Source of the DNA: Robiginitalea sediminis
GTDB lineage: Bacteria; Bacteroidota; Bacteroidia; Flavobacteriales; Flavobacteriaceae
Assembly: GCF_002198115.1 (NCBI RefSeq)
Contig: NZ_NGNR01000002.1
Coordinates: 710,287-774,286 of the forward strand
Direction: 5' to 3'
Length of the DNA: 64,000 bases
The notes under the pieces were generated by a model. That model did no database searches. It was given only the letters and a program-made list of their open reading frames with translations, and was not told the origin of the DNA. Shown piece by piece: positions 63,635 to 64,000 of this stretch (position 1 is the first letter of the stretch; each line of letters starts with the position of its first letter). The position numbers and the translations under genes were made by a program.

Positions 63635-63876
63635 GTAATGGACTATCCTCGATTTAAATATAGTGGAAAAATGATTGTTCCGGGTATTTAGGGCAAACCC
63701 AGTTACCAGGTCTTTCAGCAAAGGAGGGTAAAACCTTTTTTTTGCCTGAACCCCCTTTGCAACGGGAGGGGGTATCTTCCCCCGGGGGCGGGGCGTGGTG
63801 TTTGCCTTTTGCAGTGCCTCCGGGTAGTTTGGTTTCGGGGGCGGGGGTGTGCCCCATCTGCTTTGGGTTTCTACCA
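63635..63876. other. GC-rich spacer without a recognised gene
   Basis: About 240 bases between the membrane protein start and the rRNA terminators. It holds G and C runs, a CCCCCT/AGGGGG repeat near 63750 and a CCCCCGGGGG palindrome near 63780. A short open frame (63654-63893, minus) looks like composition rather than a gene. No tRNA or promoter is obvious. Confidence 0.5.
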
Positions 63877-63877
63877 A

Positions 63878-63909
63878 AACAAAAGCCCCCCACCTGGCTG
63901 TGAAGGGCT
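63878..63909 (-). terminator. Second terminator after the rRNA operon
   Basis: On the minus strand AGCCC pairs with GGGCT (16-base loop that can fold further) and is followed by TTTTGTTTT. It is 12 bases beyond the first rRNA terminator, giving a tandem arrangement. Confidence 0.5.
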
Positions 63910-63920
63910 ACCTGTATCCA

Positions 63921-63960
63921 ATAAAAAACCCCGAAGTAGAGCGAAGCTCACTTCGGGGTT
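63921..63960 (-). terminator. Intrinsic terminator of the rRNA operon
   Basis: On the minus strand a long hairpin (AACCCCGAAGT with ACTTCGGGGTT, extended by a GAGC/GCTC stem with a 3-base loop around one bulge) is followed by TTTTTTATT. It starts 7 bases after the end of the 5S gene. Confidence 0.9.
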
Positions 63961-63967
63961 CAAAGAA

Positions 63968-64000
63968 GGCGGCGACCTACTCTCCCACCTAAGTGGCAGT
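63968..64000 (-). rRNA. rrf: 5S ribosomal RNA, 3' end (partial)
   Basis: The last 33 bases are the reverse complement of a 5S rRNA 3' end: read on the minus strand they contain TAGGTGGGAGAGTAGGTCGCC, a typical bacterial 5S ending, and then the terminator. The rest of the rRNA operon lies beyond the right edge. Confidence 0.88.

Noticed and set aside
63654..63893. Small minus-strand reading frame in the spacer before the rRNA operon
   Set aside because: Low-complexity Pro/Lys/Gly composition in a G/C-run region; no start signal or recognised domain.

Overview
The window is ordinary core chromosome of a high-GC (mid-50s percent by eye) member of the Flavobacteriaceae. The evidence is the presence of Bacteroidota-only families (PorP/SprF, PorD, DUF6913, DUF6452, DUF6048, DUF6503, the RprXY-type two-component pair, the Bacteroidota RpoZ, the bacilliredoxin YtxJ), repeated -7 promoter boxes of the Bacteroidota type TAnnTTTG, and weak or absent Shine-Dalgarno sequences. 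Robiginitalea is my best guess for the genus, from GC content and protein style only; this is inference. Coding density is very high. I found no phage, transposon, CRISPR array, toxin-antitoxin pair, defence island or tRNA. The only rRNA is the 3' end of a 5S gene at the right edge.

Layout. 1-3.5 kb: TPR sensor kinase and LuxR-type response regulator, then an unknown gene. 3.5-8 kb: glyA, divergent fumarylacetoacetase, a large lipoprotein, ytxJ. 8-14.4 kb: clpB, a TetR regulator, a PorP/SprF-SPOR fusion, two small lipoproteins. 14.4-21.7 kb: smpB, pcm, then a mostly + strand run (Gfo/Idh oxidoreductase, 3-hydroxyacyl-CoA dehydrogenase, YggS, exonuclease/GIY-YIG fusion, Kv-like channel, miaA, gluconokinase). 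21.7-34.1 kb, all minus: RprXY-like pair, coaE, ybbR, glycosyltransferase, fabI, recN, porD, coaBC, rpoZ, bamD, dapA, DUF6913. 34.1-39.5 kb: a 5'-nucleotidase split into two lipoproteins, a small conserved gene, ligA, prmC, an acetyltransferase. 39.5-46.6 kb: ribD, HAD phosphatase, drug/metabolite transporter, yigZ, thioesterase, dnaA, low-molecular-weight phosphatase, RsmI-like methyltransferase, lytic transglycosylase-like protein. 46.7-54.5 kb: mltG, acetyltransferase, dapF, HtrA protease, long-form GAPDH, a coiled-coil membrane protein, acetyltransferase, trmD, rplS. 54.6-64 kb: rocD, rlmD, DUF6452/DUF6048 pair, RlmL-like methyltransferase, ZIP transporter, ThuA protein, hemolysin III, a membrane protein, and the end of an rRNA operon.

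Functional themes are envelope building and gliding/type IX secretion (bamD, porD, PorP/SprF-SPOR, mltG, dapA, dapF, ybbR, htrA), RNA modification and translation (miaA, trmD, rlmD, RlmL-like, RsmI-like, prmC, smpB, rplS), DNA replication and repair (dnaA, ligA, recN), and cofactor synthesis (coaBC, coaE, ribD). The most notable signals are regulatory: several promoters whose -7 box lies only 4-7 bases before the start codon (likely leaderless mRNAs), a perfect intrinsic terminator between the promoter region and start of dnaA, a folded leader before rplS, and a terminator embedded in the end of the gluconokinase gene. Nothing here amounts to a clear new system.
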